Positions 37,099 through 44,404 of a stretch of DNA of 64,000 bases are shown piece by piece. Both the position numbers and the translations under genes were made by a program. The notes beneath the pieces were generated by a model, which saw only the letters and a list, made by a program, of their open reading frames with translations, was not told the DNA's origin and ran no database searches. Source of the stretch: Butyrivibrio sp. LC3010 (GTDB lineage Bacteria; Bacillota; Clostridia; Lachnospirales; Lachnospiraceae); NCBI RefSeq assembly GCF_000424385.1, contig NZ_AUJU01000008.1:62001-126000 (forward strand), written 5' to 3'. Position 1 is the stretch's first letter. Every line of letters begins with the position of its first letter.

Positions 37099-37369
37099 CA
37101 CTCGTTCTCCTCATCTATAAATAAATGTTTTTATGTGACTCAATCCGGTCTGTCACCAGTATCGTAACCCACTCATTTTTTTCCTGAGCGATGCTACTCT
37201 TACTAATTTCGTTTTGATACTGATACCGGAAAGCCCTATCTAAACTATAGAAAAATGCGGTGATTTATTCAACAAAGATGTTGTTTAAACATGCAGAATT
37301 TTAACGTTTTCGGGGTATTTAAACATGATTTTTGTTCAAATACCGTGATTTTTTTCCGTACATACAAAA
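37099..37369 (-). promoter_or_regulatory. GH2 promoter region with palindromic and direct-repeat operator candidates
   Basis: An inverted repeat GGTATTTAAAC (37314-37324) / GTTCAAATACC (37334-37344) has one mismatch in 11 and a 9-nt spacer. TTTAAACATG also occurs twice, at 37284-37293 and 37318-37327. The leader close to the gene carries TTATAGATGAGGAG and a tract related to the MFS-GH38 leader. The adjacent winged-helix regulator (ends 37399) would be expected to bind a palindrome of this sort. Confidence 0.55.
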
Positions 37370-37391
37370 AGAATGTCGCAAGCGACATTCT
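37365..37391 (-). terminator. Rho-independent terminator after the winged-helix regulator
   Basis: Perfect 10-bp stem AGAATGTCGC (37370-37379) / GCGACATTCT (37382-37391). On the minus strand it is followed by TTTTTG, starting right after the regulator's stop codon at 37399. It ends the cyclase-binding protein-regulator unit and separates it from GH2. Confidence 0.88.
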
Positions 37392-37398
37392 CTGTGTT

Positions 37399-38349
37399 CT
37401 AATGTTTCCCACCTGCATATTCATATGCAAGTCCCATAACTATATCCTGTTTATAATCTCCGAACTCTTTACCAAAAAGGTTAAATCCGCCAACATTTTT
37501 GGCATCTTCCTTATTTCCGATTCTCACATTGATTCTGTGGGAATCCATTATACCAAGCTCATCAATGGTGAGCGCGCCGACCTTGTTATTATTTATATAA
37601 GCGCCTTTCCTTGTTATCTCCCAAATGGTAAGCTCACCATATTGGGTTCTTCCGCTACTCCAGTAGTCAGGATTATTAAGTCCTTTCCTCTCACCATAAT
37701 CCCCCCTGCAGGTCCAGGTTCCACACTCGACTCCGTTTATCCAGAGCGTGATATCTGATTTCCAGTCAGGGTTAAATCCCGGTGCCTCTGAGCACATCTC
37801 AGCAGAGACGGATATCCTGTTAAGCCTTGCTTTAAACGGAAGTGAGAAAATCTGATTAGGAAAAGAGTACTCTATATAGCCTTTTGATGTCCAAAGTATT
37901 TTGGCTCTCGTCCTTTCAGGAAGATAAAAGTTTTCCTCCCGGTCATCCATACTTATAAGGCCATTCTCATCTGCAAGTCCGCAGGTCTCAAACACCTGGC
38001 AGTCCGTATAGGCACCTATAGGCATCTCAATCCTGATGACATCATCAACATTTCCGTTTGGTTCCACCAGCCTGATATCGATCCTGTCAACGCTTCGTCT
38101 GCACATTTTTACACTTCCCCGGGTCCCGGGAACCTGCTCTATCCTCACAAGGTTGGCTTCCTGCAGCGCTTTAACATGTGCTGCACAACTGGATGCGGGA
38201 ATATTAAGCTGCCTTGCGATATCTGCTATGCTTAGCGGTTCCTTTGAAATAATAGAAAGTATGCGGGCTCTTATTGGTACCGACAACGCTCTTCCGACAG
38301 CGGTTAATTCGTCGGGTTTTCCCAGGTTAAGATAAATATTTTTAGCCAT
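37399..38349 (-). CDS. ArsR-like winged-helix regulator with a large uncharacterised C-terminal domain
   Basis: Probable DNA-binding regulator (316 aa). Residues about 10-85 form an ArsR-type winged helix: LSVPIRARILSIISKEPLSIADIARQLNIPASSCAAHVKALQEANLVR. The remaining 230 residues are a beta-rich, ligand-binding-like domain (ILWTSKGYIEYSFPNQIFSLPFKARLNRI; SDITLWINGVECGTWTCRGDYGERKG) that I cannot assign to a named family; similar proteins occur beside glycosidase genes in Firmicutes. The start is ATG 38349, with AGGAAA upstream, 20 nt after the binding-protein stop; a longer frame from GTG 38385 would overlap it. It is the last gene of a three-gene unit with an orphan binding protein and a diguanylate cyclase. 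It could bind the palindrome in front of GH2. Confidence 0.78.
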   Translation of the reverse strand: MAKNIYLNLGKPDELTAVGRALSVPIRARILSIISKEPLSIADIARQLNIPASSCAAHVKALQEANLVRIEQVPGTRGSVKMCRRSVDRIDIRLVEPNGNVDDVIRIEMPIGAYTDCQVFETCGLADENGLISMDDREENFYLPERTRAKILWTSKGYIEYSFPNQIFSLPFKARLNRISVSAEMCSEAPGFNPDWKSDITLWINGVECGTWTCRGDYGERKGLNNPDYWSSGRTQYGELTIWEITRKGAYINNNKVGALTIDELGIMDSHRINVRIGNKEDAKNVGGFNLFGKEFGDYKQDIVMGLAYEYAGGKH

Positions 38350-38369
38350 CAGATTTTTCCTGTCTGTTT

Positions 38370-40268
38370 TTAGTGCTCTAACCACTTTTTATACTCAGCT
38401 TCATACTCCTCGATATTCATTGAATCTTCATGGAGCTTATAATTTTTATATCGCTGATTTGCCATTCCATAGGGTGCATATTCGCCCTCAAAATCATTGA
38501 GCTTTGACATGACATACCCCTCACCATTCATTATGGATAATGGTATTACAATTGTGTTTTTCAGTATAAGCTCCTCTGCCTGTGCAAAGGTTTCCATTCT
38601 TTTTTCAATATCCGAGGTGATCCTGGAAGCTTCGTCAATTCGGGCATTCCATTCTTCACGGATTTTCATTATATTACTATTGTCAGTCAAATGCCAGAAC
38701 ATATACTCGCCATCGTCCATAAAGGGTTCTGTCCAGGTCTGTGGATCCTCATAATCAGCTCCCCATCTGCATTTCATAAAGGCATATTTTCCACTTCTTC
38801 TGGCCCCTATAAGATATCCCGTATCACCTCCAACCTCGACATTGATATCTATAAAGTCTTTTCCCAGAGTAGACTCTATCTGCTTTTCTATAAGATAAGC
38901 CTCTTCCTGCCAGCCTTTCACATTGGGATTGTAGGGCATGAGAACCTTTACAGGAAATATAACTCCTTCGCTGGATAAATCCTGCCTGGCAACTTTTGCA
39001 TACTTTTTAGCCAATATAGGATTATAGCTGTCCCTCTCCTTTATGGCTTCCAGACCGCCCATAGAAGTATAATCAATTTCATTTATCGACAACACTCCCT
39101 GAGGCGTGAATGTGTTGTTTACGAGACTTTCAGGATTATAGGGCTCGTATATTTTCATTATTTCACTCTTATTGATTGATGCCATTATCGCTTTTCTAAA
39201 GTAACTGTTTACGACAGCTTTAGACCAGTTCTCAGGCTGATACTTGGAATCAAAATTTGGAGCAAAATTAAATGCATAGAAATATGTAAAAGAAACATCC
39301 GGTCTTGAATGATGAATTTCATCCATGATCTGCGGATTTTCCATATATTCGTCCAATTTATCAGGACTTACGACAGCTTTATCAATGTTACCTTCCATAT
39401 ATTGCTCAGGAGCAATAGAAACGCTCTCTGTGTCATAGTAATTCTCAATCCTGTCTATATATACATGATCAGAATCCCAATAATAAGGATTTTTTACAAG
39501 AATCTGCTTTTCGTGGGGCTGATAGTATTCCAGGATATAGGCACCGTTATAGAGCAAATTTTTATTGCTTCTTGCAAACATACTGCCGACTTCATTTAAA
39601 TACTTTCTGCATATGGGAAGATATGATGTATATGACAAAACGCTTGGGAAAAATGTACAGGGTCGTTCCAGCTTGTAGACAAGAGTTTTACTATCAAGCG
39701 CTATGACCCCAAGCTCCGACGCCTCGACCTTCTTAGGAGCTTCACTAAAACTGTCAGGAGAAATCAGATATGATGTGTAATCATAGTACTCCTGAGCATT
39801 TAAAACAACGGATCCGGTGGAATACATGTACTGACAGTCGCAGCCATTTGCTGCATTATTAACATATTCAGCTGCAGTAACAAAGTCATCTGCTACCACA
39901 TCTGCGTAATATTCTCCTTCACAGTCAACCCATTTTATCCCGTTTCTCAGATGAAAAGTCCATTCTGTGGCATCATCGTTAGACTCCCAGCTTTTTGCAA
40001 GCCCGGGGATAATATTACCCTTGGAATCATAATCCACAAGAGCATCAACAATATTTGCCGTAATAGCAGTATCAACCGCTGAGATTGTTCTCAAATAATG
40101 AAGATCCTGCACTTCGGATGAATACAGAGTCCTGAAAACCTTTGCATCATCCTTAAAAGCTTCCTCAAAAACATGATTTTCGATATCCGGCAGCTTGGAT
40201 CCACACCCGGAAAGAATCACCATATGGATGAAAAAAAAGCCAAGAATAACACCTAGTCTCCTGCTCAT
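38370..40268 (-). CDS. Orphan family-5 solute-binding lipoprotein
   Basis: Extracytoplasmic lipoprotein (632 aa). The signal peptide and lipobox are FFFIHMVILSGCGS. The SBP_bac_5 fold is shown by VDALVDYDSKGNIIPGLAKSWESNDDATEWTFHLRNGIKWVD and AYILEYYQPHEKQILVKNPYYWD. No permease or ATPase gene accompanies it. Instead its start overlaps the end of a diguanylate cyclase gene by 4 nt (ATGA-type coupling), and a winged-helix regulator follows. This suggests a sensory rather than transport role, handing a ligand signal to the membrane cyclase, though it could also serve a transporter encoded elsewhere. It is clearly different from the binding protein at 28457. Confidence 0.88.
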   Translation of the reverse strand: MSRRLGVILGFFFIHMVILSGCGSKLPDIENHVFEEAFKDDAKVFRTLYSSEVQDLHYLRTISAVDTAITANIVDALVDYDSKGNIIPGLAKSWESNDDATEWTFHLRNGIKWVDCEGEYYADVVADDFVTAAEYVNNAANGCDCQYMYSTGSVVLNAQEYYDYTSYLISPDSFSEAPKKVEASELGVIALDSKTLVYKLERPCTFFPSVLSYTSYLPICRKYLNEVGSMFARSNKNLLYNGAYILEYYQPHEKQILVKNPYYWDSDHVYIDRIENYYDTESVSIAPEQYMEGNIDKAVVSPDKLDEYMENPQIMDEIHHSRPDVSFTYFYAFNFAPNFDSKYQPENWSKAVVNSYFRKAIMASINKSEIMKIYEPYNPESLVNNTFTPQGVLSINEIDYTSMGGLEAIKERDSYNPILAKKYAKVARQDLSSEGVIFPVKVLMPYNPNVKGWQEEAYLIEKQIESTLGKDFIDINVEVGGDTGYLIGARRSGKYAFMKCRWGADYEDPQTWTEPFMDDGEYMFWHLTDNSNIMKIREEWNARIDEASRITSDIEKRMETFAQAEELILKNTIVIPLSIMNGEGYVMSKLNDFEGEYAPYGMANQRYKNYKLHEDSMNIEEYEAEYKKWLEH

Positions 40269-41680
40269 CCTCTCATCTCCTTTCCTATGGATTCATAGTA
40301 TTTACGCTTGTTGTCGTACATTTCCTCCTCAGCAGTCTTAATTACAACCGCTAGCTTTTTATCAGGTGTAGCCATAGCAAGGCCGCTGGCAACATGATAT
40401 CCCTTCTCCTCGATTTCCTTCTCTACCTTCCTAAGGTCTTTTCTTACATTTTCCTCTTCTCTCTCGTAGCGAAACGCCACAAACTCGTCTCCGCCGATTC
40501 TGTAAGTATTAGCTTCGCCAAATTCTTCACTGATTATCCTGGCTACGGTCTTAAGCATCGCATCGCCTGCAATATGTCCCATAGTGTTATTAACTTCATG
40601 CAGCCCGTTTACATCAAAATAAATGCATGCAAGGCCATCTGTTCCCTGCTGCAGATGCTGGCAAAAGTATTCGTACCGGTTTCTATTTTGCAATCCCGTA
40701 AGGGCATCCATATTGGCTCTTCTTTCAATTCCTACAAGGGATCCATGGGTTATTTTAAGAAGGAACAGCAGATATCCTACAAGTGTCGCAATAACCACCA
40801 AAAGGTAAGCATACAGATATACTCTCATGGGCTTAACCTGAGCAAAAACATCTTCCTCGGATACGCTTACAACCATCTCCCAATCTGCCAGCCTCATAGG
40901 CAAAAAACAATAGTACTTCGTGATACCTGTCTCATTGTCTTTACCTATGGCATAGCCTCTTCGCCCACTTAAAATAGCATTTTTCAGTGTATCATCAACA
41001 CTTATGCTCGTAACATTTATATCCACGTCAGCAAGGTTTTTATTCATTCTGCCAGCTCCATCTATGAGGAAAATTCCACTGCTTCTCTCTATCACACTTA
41101 CTGTGGCATGTCCGTCATAAATCTCAGGAACCCATGCATTCAGGATGTCTTCCGGAGTTGTAGTTCCATACAAAAATGCAATAGTCTCATCATTTCTTCT
41201 AATTGGTACAAAGCTTCTTAAGTCATATACTCCTTCTTTTTCCAGATCCTTAAGAAGCGTGGAAATATGCTCTCCACGGGTTTTAATCTCATCAAAATTA
41301 AGGACTCCCTCCGAGTCCAGATCCATGCCACTGATTCTAATGACTTTATTGTCAGATGTGAGGATGGCAATATCAGAAATAAGCGAGTTCACATCATACA
41401 TATTCAGGTATGTATTTACACTTAGTGCATGTAGTGAATCATCTGAAGACGATATGATATTAGCTATAATTCGAAGCATATTTCTGTCCGCACGAAACTC
41501 ACCCTCGATTGAATCGATGGTTTCCTCTGTTGCGCTCTTAAGCTTCATAAAGCTCTGATCGTAGGTGTATCCGTAAATTACAATAACGTAGATAGCAGAA
41601 AAAATACTGATACATACAACCATCAGAATTGTAGCAATCAAGCTATACTTTTTATAACTATCCTGTTCCTTATTCCACAT
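40265..41680 (-). CDS. Membrane diguanylate cyclase with extracellular Cache-like sensor
   Basis: Synthesises cyclic di-GMP in response to an external cue (471 aa). A first helix (SLIATILMVVCISIFSAIYVIVIY) and a second (YLYAYLLVVIATLVGYLLFLL) enclose about 240 extracellular residues with double-Cache character (VYDLRSFVPIRRNDETIAFLYGTTTPEDIL; GRRGYAIGKDNETGITKYYCFLPMRLADWEMVVSVSE). The GGDEF domain has RRANMDALTGLQNRNRYE and the intact active-site loop YRIGGDEFVAF. The allosteric RxxD inhibitory site is not present in the residues before GGDEF. The gene is first in its unit, with a perfect extended -10 about 60 nt upstream. It is translationally coupled to an orphan binding protein, an unusual pairing. 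Confidence 0.9.
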   Translation of the reverse strand: MWNKEQDSYKKYSLIATILMVVCISIFSAIYVIVIYGYTYDQSFMKLKSATEETIDSIEGEFRADRNMLRIIANIISSSDDSLHALSVNTYLNMYDVNSLISDIAILTSDNKVIRISGMDLDSEGVLNFDEIKTRGEHISTLLKDLEKEGVYDLRSFVPIRRNDETIAFLYGTTTPEDILNAWVPEIYDGHATVSVIERSSGIFLIDGAGRMNKNLADVDINVTSISVDDTLKNAILSGRRGYAIGKDNETGITKYYCFLPMRLADWEMVVSVSEEDVFAQVKPMRVYLYAYLLVVIATLVGYLLFLLKITHGSLVGIERRANMDALTGLQNRNRYEYFCQHLQQGTDGLACIYFDVNGLHEVNNTMGHIAGDAMLKTVARIISEEFGEANTYRIGGDEFVAFRYEREEENVRKDLRKVEKEIEEKGYHVASGLAMATPDKKLAVVIKTAEEEMYDNKRKYYESIGKEMRG

Positions 41681-41948
41681 TCTATTTAAGTTCTCACTTA
41701 ATCACATAAATAAAAAAGGGTAAACTTAACTAGCTTGATTATAGCATCGCAATATATACAAACTATAAAATAAACGGGAATATATTATTTAAGAATTAAG
41801 AATTATCAGTAAAAATCTAAATCTAATGCCTTCAGCGACATTGAATTTATAGTTTTTTTATGAATTTATTTATTAAATATGGATTATCGGAAGTAATTAG
41901 ATTTACTGAAAGATGTACACAAATCGCCACTATGGAGTACAGAAAAAC
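41681..41948. other. Intergenic region with the diguanylate cyclase promoter
   Basis: No gene supported. On the minus strand TGCTATAAT (41746 to 41738) is a perfect extended -10, so transcription should begin about 50 nt before the cyclase ATG. The rest is A/T-rich, with no recognised repeat other than the terminator at its right edge. Confidence 0.6.
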
Positions 41949-41981
41949 AGGCTGTCACACTAAATAATAGTGTGACAGCCT
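41949..41981 (-). terminator. Rho-independent terminator of the L,D-transpeptidase gene
   Basis: Perfect 14-bp stem AGGCTGTCACACTA (41949-41962) / TAGTGTGACAGCCT (41968-41981), 5-nt loop. On the minus strand it is followed by GTTTTTC. It lies 28 nt after the stop codon. Confidence 0.92.
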
Positions 41982-42008
41982 GACTTAGACTTCTGTTTCC
42001 GGGGATGA

Positions 42009-43784
42009 CTATTCTGCGGGCGCCTGCTCTTCTGCTGCTGGTGCTGTCTCCGCTGCGGGCGCCTGCTCTTCTGCTGCTGGTGTTGTCTCCGCAGCAGGTG
42101 TCTGACCTTCTGCTGCTGGTGCTGTCTCCGCTGCTGGTGCCTGACCTTCTGCTGCTGGTGTTGTCTCCGCTGCTGGTGTTGTCTCCGCTGCTGGTGCCTG
42201 ACCTTCCGCTGCTGGTGTTGTCTCCGCAGCAGGTGCCTGACCTTCTGCTGCCGGTGCTGTCTCCGCAGGTGATGTAGTCTGTACCGGAGTATCTGTTCCT
42301 GCTATTTTTCCGTTAATCACAGGAACTCTTTTTATCGTAACTTCACCGGTTTCCGGATTAACAATCTCCTGTTCCACGACAGGGACAGGATCCGTTAGTC
42401 CGCCGTATACAAAAACAGCTTCTCCTTTAGTAACTGTTTCGTAAATCTGTTCTGCCTTGGCTGTAGGAAGATTTACACATCCATGTGAACCATTGAGAAT
42501 GTAGTCATAACCTCCAAAATTGGATCTCCAGCTCGCATCATGCATACCCACGTTGCCATTAAAGGGCATCCAGTATTTTACTGCTGATTCGTAGTTCTCT
42601 CCGACAAGGGTAGCATCTCTCTCCTTATATGTGATGGCATAGGAGCCTCTGGGCGTCGCTCTCTTCTTATTAACGCAGCCTGAGACAAAATCAGAATCAA
42701 TAACCATCGCACCATCCTGATATACCCAAAGATGCTGTGCGGAAAGATCAATTTCGACATAGGAATTCCCCCAGTCGTTCTCGCCGTACTGAGCAGCCGT
42801 TCCAAAATAGACAGGAGTTCTTACTCCTTTTTCTCCATTTTTGATTGCAGAGATAAGTTCTGATGTCTCAGTTGCCCTATCCATCCACCAGCCATAATCA
42901 CCGCCTGTTACAGTAACCTGCTCTCCGCTGTGAGAAGTGATTGTCCGGTCTTTTCCGAAAGTGTCATACTGCCTTGCCATACTATTTACAAAGTCTCTGA
43001 CTTTTTCCTCATCAAGGCTTACCTCTGTGCCGTTTATATTACACCATTCCTTGATCTTAGTGCCATCTACCACAACAGTATCAGCACCAAACTCATAGGT
43101 AATTGATGCCTTACAGTAGGTATTTAAATTGTTACAAAATGCAACCAGCTCAGCATTATCTGAGTAGATCTCAGGAACCTTATAGCATTCATCATCAATT
43201 GTTACTTCACTGTCAAGAACGTCCAGAGCAGCGCATATCTTTTCAGAAACGCTTTCCATTATCGGTGTCTGCCCATAATCCTCGGGTACAATGTAAAATC
43301 CGTCTTCACCTGATTCCTCCGGAATATAAGCATCCACAGGCTCTATGACATTGGCCGGTGAAAAAAGATCAAGTGCAGCTATCTTAGCCTCTACAACATC
43401 CTTGGAATAAACAACAATATTATCCGTCGTAAGATGAGTCTCAGTAAAAAGATACTTCGGCCATAGAAACGGATTCTGCTTTTTGAGTGCATCCTCAAAC
43501 TGCCCGTCCATCCTGAGAGAAAGACTGATATCATCTGAACTGATGACATCAGTAATATCACCTCTGGCATGAACTGTAAGGGAATACTGTTTTACTCCGT
43601 CTGTTACAATCTTTTCAATATCAGCTGCAGTCAGTTTATAAGAAGGAATATCATTAACGTAAGTATTAAATGAAAAATGACTCATAAAATATACTGATAT
43701 TCCTACATAAACAGCCACCAGAACCAGAATTAAAGCTCCGATGACAAAGCCTGCCATGTTGCCTCTTGTCTTAACTTTACTCAT
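42009..43784 (-). CDS. L,D-transpeptidase with peptidoglycan-binding domains and Ala/Pro-rich tail
   Basis: Cell-wall enzyme making 3-3 cross-links or attaching proteins (591 aa). A single N-terminal membrane helix (GFVIGALILVLVAVYVGISVYFM) anchors it outside. Residues about 45-330 form PG_binding_4-type regions. The YkuD catalytic domain (about 340-475) starts VEIDLSAQHLWVYQDG and carries GMHDASW and the active-site cysteine in NGSHGCVNLPT. The final 75 residues are degenerate repeats of the APAAETTPAAEGQ kind, encoded by tandem DNA repeats (42010-42260), probably a flexible wall-spanning segment. It lies between def and the cyclase unit, and a CGGGG/CCCCG hairpin separates it from def. Confidence 0.92.
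   Translation of the reverse strand: MSKVKTRGNMAGFVIGALILVLVAVYVGISVYFMSHFSFNTYVNDIPSYKLTAADIEKIVTDGVKQYSLTVHARGDITDVISSDDISLSLRMDGQFEDALKKQNPFLWPKYLFTETHLTTDNIVVYSKDVVEAKIAALDLFSPANVIEPVDAYIPEESGEDGFYIVPEDYGQTPIMESVSEKICAALDVLDSEVTIDDECYKVPEIYSDNAELVAFCNNLNTYCKASITYEFGADTVVVDGTKIKEWCNINGTEVSLDEEKVRDFVNSMARQYDTFGKDRTITSHSGEQVTVTGGDYGWWMDRATETSELISAIKNGEKGVRTPVYFGTAAQYGENDWGNSYVEIDLSAQHLWVYQDGAMVIDSDFVSGCVNKKRATPRGSYAITYKERDATLVGENYESAVKYWMPFNGNVGMHDASWRSNFGGYDYILNGSHGCVNLPTAKAEQIYETVTKGEAVFVYGGLTDPVPVVEQEIVNPETGEVTIKRVPVINGKIAGTDTPVQTTSPAETAPAAEGQAPAAETTPAAEGQAPAAETTPAAETTPAAEGQAPAAETAPAAEGQTPAAETTPAAEEQAPAAETAPAAEEQAPAE
42010..42260 (-). repeat. Tandem coding repeats in the transpeptidase tail
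   Basis: A run built on a unit like GCTGCTGGTGTTGTCTCC (plus-strand view) with a GCCTGACCTTCT insert recurs about nine times, encoding Ala/Pro/Glu/Thr-rich tail modules. Units alternate between AETTP and EGQ or EEQ forms. Length variation by slippage between strains is likely. Confidence 0.8.
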
Positions 43785-43797
43785 ATCTTTTCATAAT

Positions 43798-43811
43798 CGG
43801 GGAAGCCCCCG
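43798..43811 (-). terminator. Short GC hairpin between def and the transpeptidase
   Basis: Stem CGGGG (43798-43802) / CCCCG (43807-43811) with a 4-nt loop, in the 62-nt gap. No clear T tract, so at most a partial terminator. Confidence 0.35.
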
Positions 43812-43846
43812 AACCCCTCTATAAAAACAAACTCCTCAATTCAAGT

Positions 43847-44338
43847 TTATTCTTCTTCCTGTTGCTGTAAATCCTCGTTATTAACAAGCTCACCCTCTAC
43901 CTTCTCAACATACATGTGTCCGTCAAGATGATCACATTCGTGGCAGATGGCTCTGGCAAGAAGCTCTGTTCCTTCAAGCTCAAAAGGTTTCATGTCTATA
44001 TCCAAAGCTCTTACCTTAACATAATTGGGTCTTGTTACAATTCCGGATTTTCCGGGGATTGAAAGACATCCCTCATATCCTGTCTGCTCTCCGCTGGTCT
44101 CTAAAATAACAGGATTGATGAGAAGATGAGGCTCATCACACTCAGGTGAGCAGTCGATAACAACAATTCTCTTTAAAACTCCAACCTGAGGTGCAGCAAG
44201 ACCTACACCATTTGCATCGTACATTGTTTCAAACATATCATCTATAAGTTCACGGATTCTGGGAGTAACTTCCTTAACCTCTTTGCAAGGGCGTACAAGT
44301 ACATCATCACCATATTCTCTAATTTCTCTAAGTGCCAT
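43847..44338 (-). CDS. def: Peptide deformylase
   Basis: Iron-dependent enzyme removing the formyl group from nascent proteins (163 aa, normal length). The three family motifs are present: GVGLAAPQ (motif 1), EGCLSIPG (motif 2, cysteine ligand), and HECDHLDG (motif 3, HExxH metal ligands). A Gln/Glu-rich tail (LQQQEEE) closes the protein. It follows priA by 66 nt. In most Firmicutes fmt would follow immediately; here fmt is 26 kb away at 17425, with the carbohydrate block in between. Confidence 0.96.
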   Translation of the reverse strand: MALREIREYGDDVLVRPCKEVKEVTPRIRELIDDMFETMYDANGVGLAAPQVGVLKRIVVIDCSPECDEPHLLINPVILETSGEQTGYEGCLSIPGKSGIVTRPNYVKVRALDIDMKPFELEGTELLARAICHECDHLDGHMYVEKVEGELVNNEDLQQQEEE

Positions 44339-44404
44339 TTTTCTACCTTTCTATAATATTATTAATATAATTAGTACATTAGTATAACACAGAAATATAA
44401 ATAA

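Noticed and set aside
42005..42277. Plus-strand frame of Leu/Val/Ser repeats
   Set aside because: It is the antisense image of the Ala/Pro repeat tail of the L,D-transpeptidase, with no ribosome site and no plausible protein.
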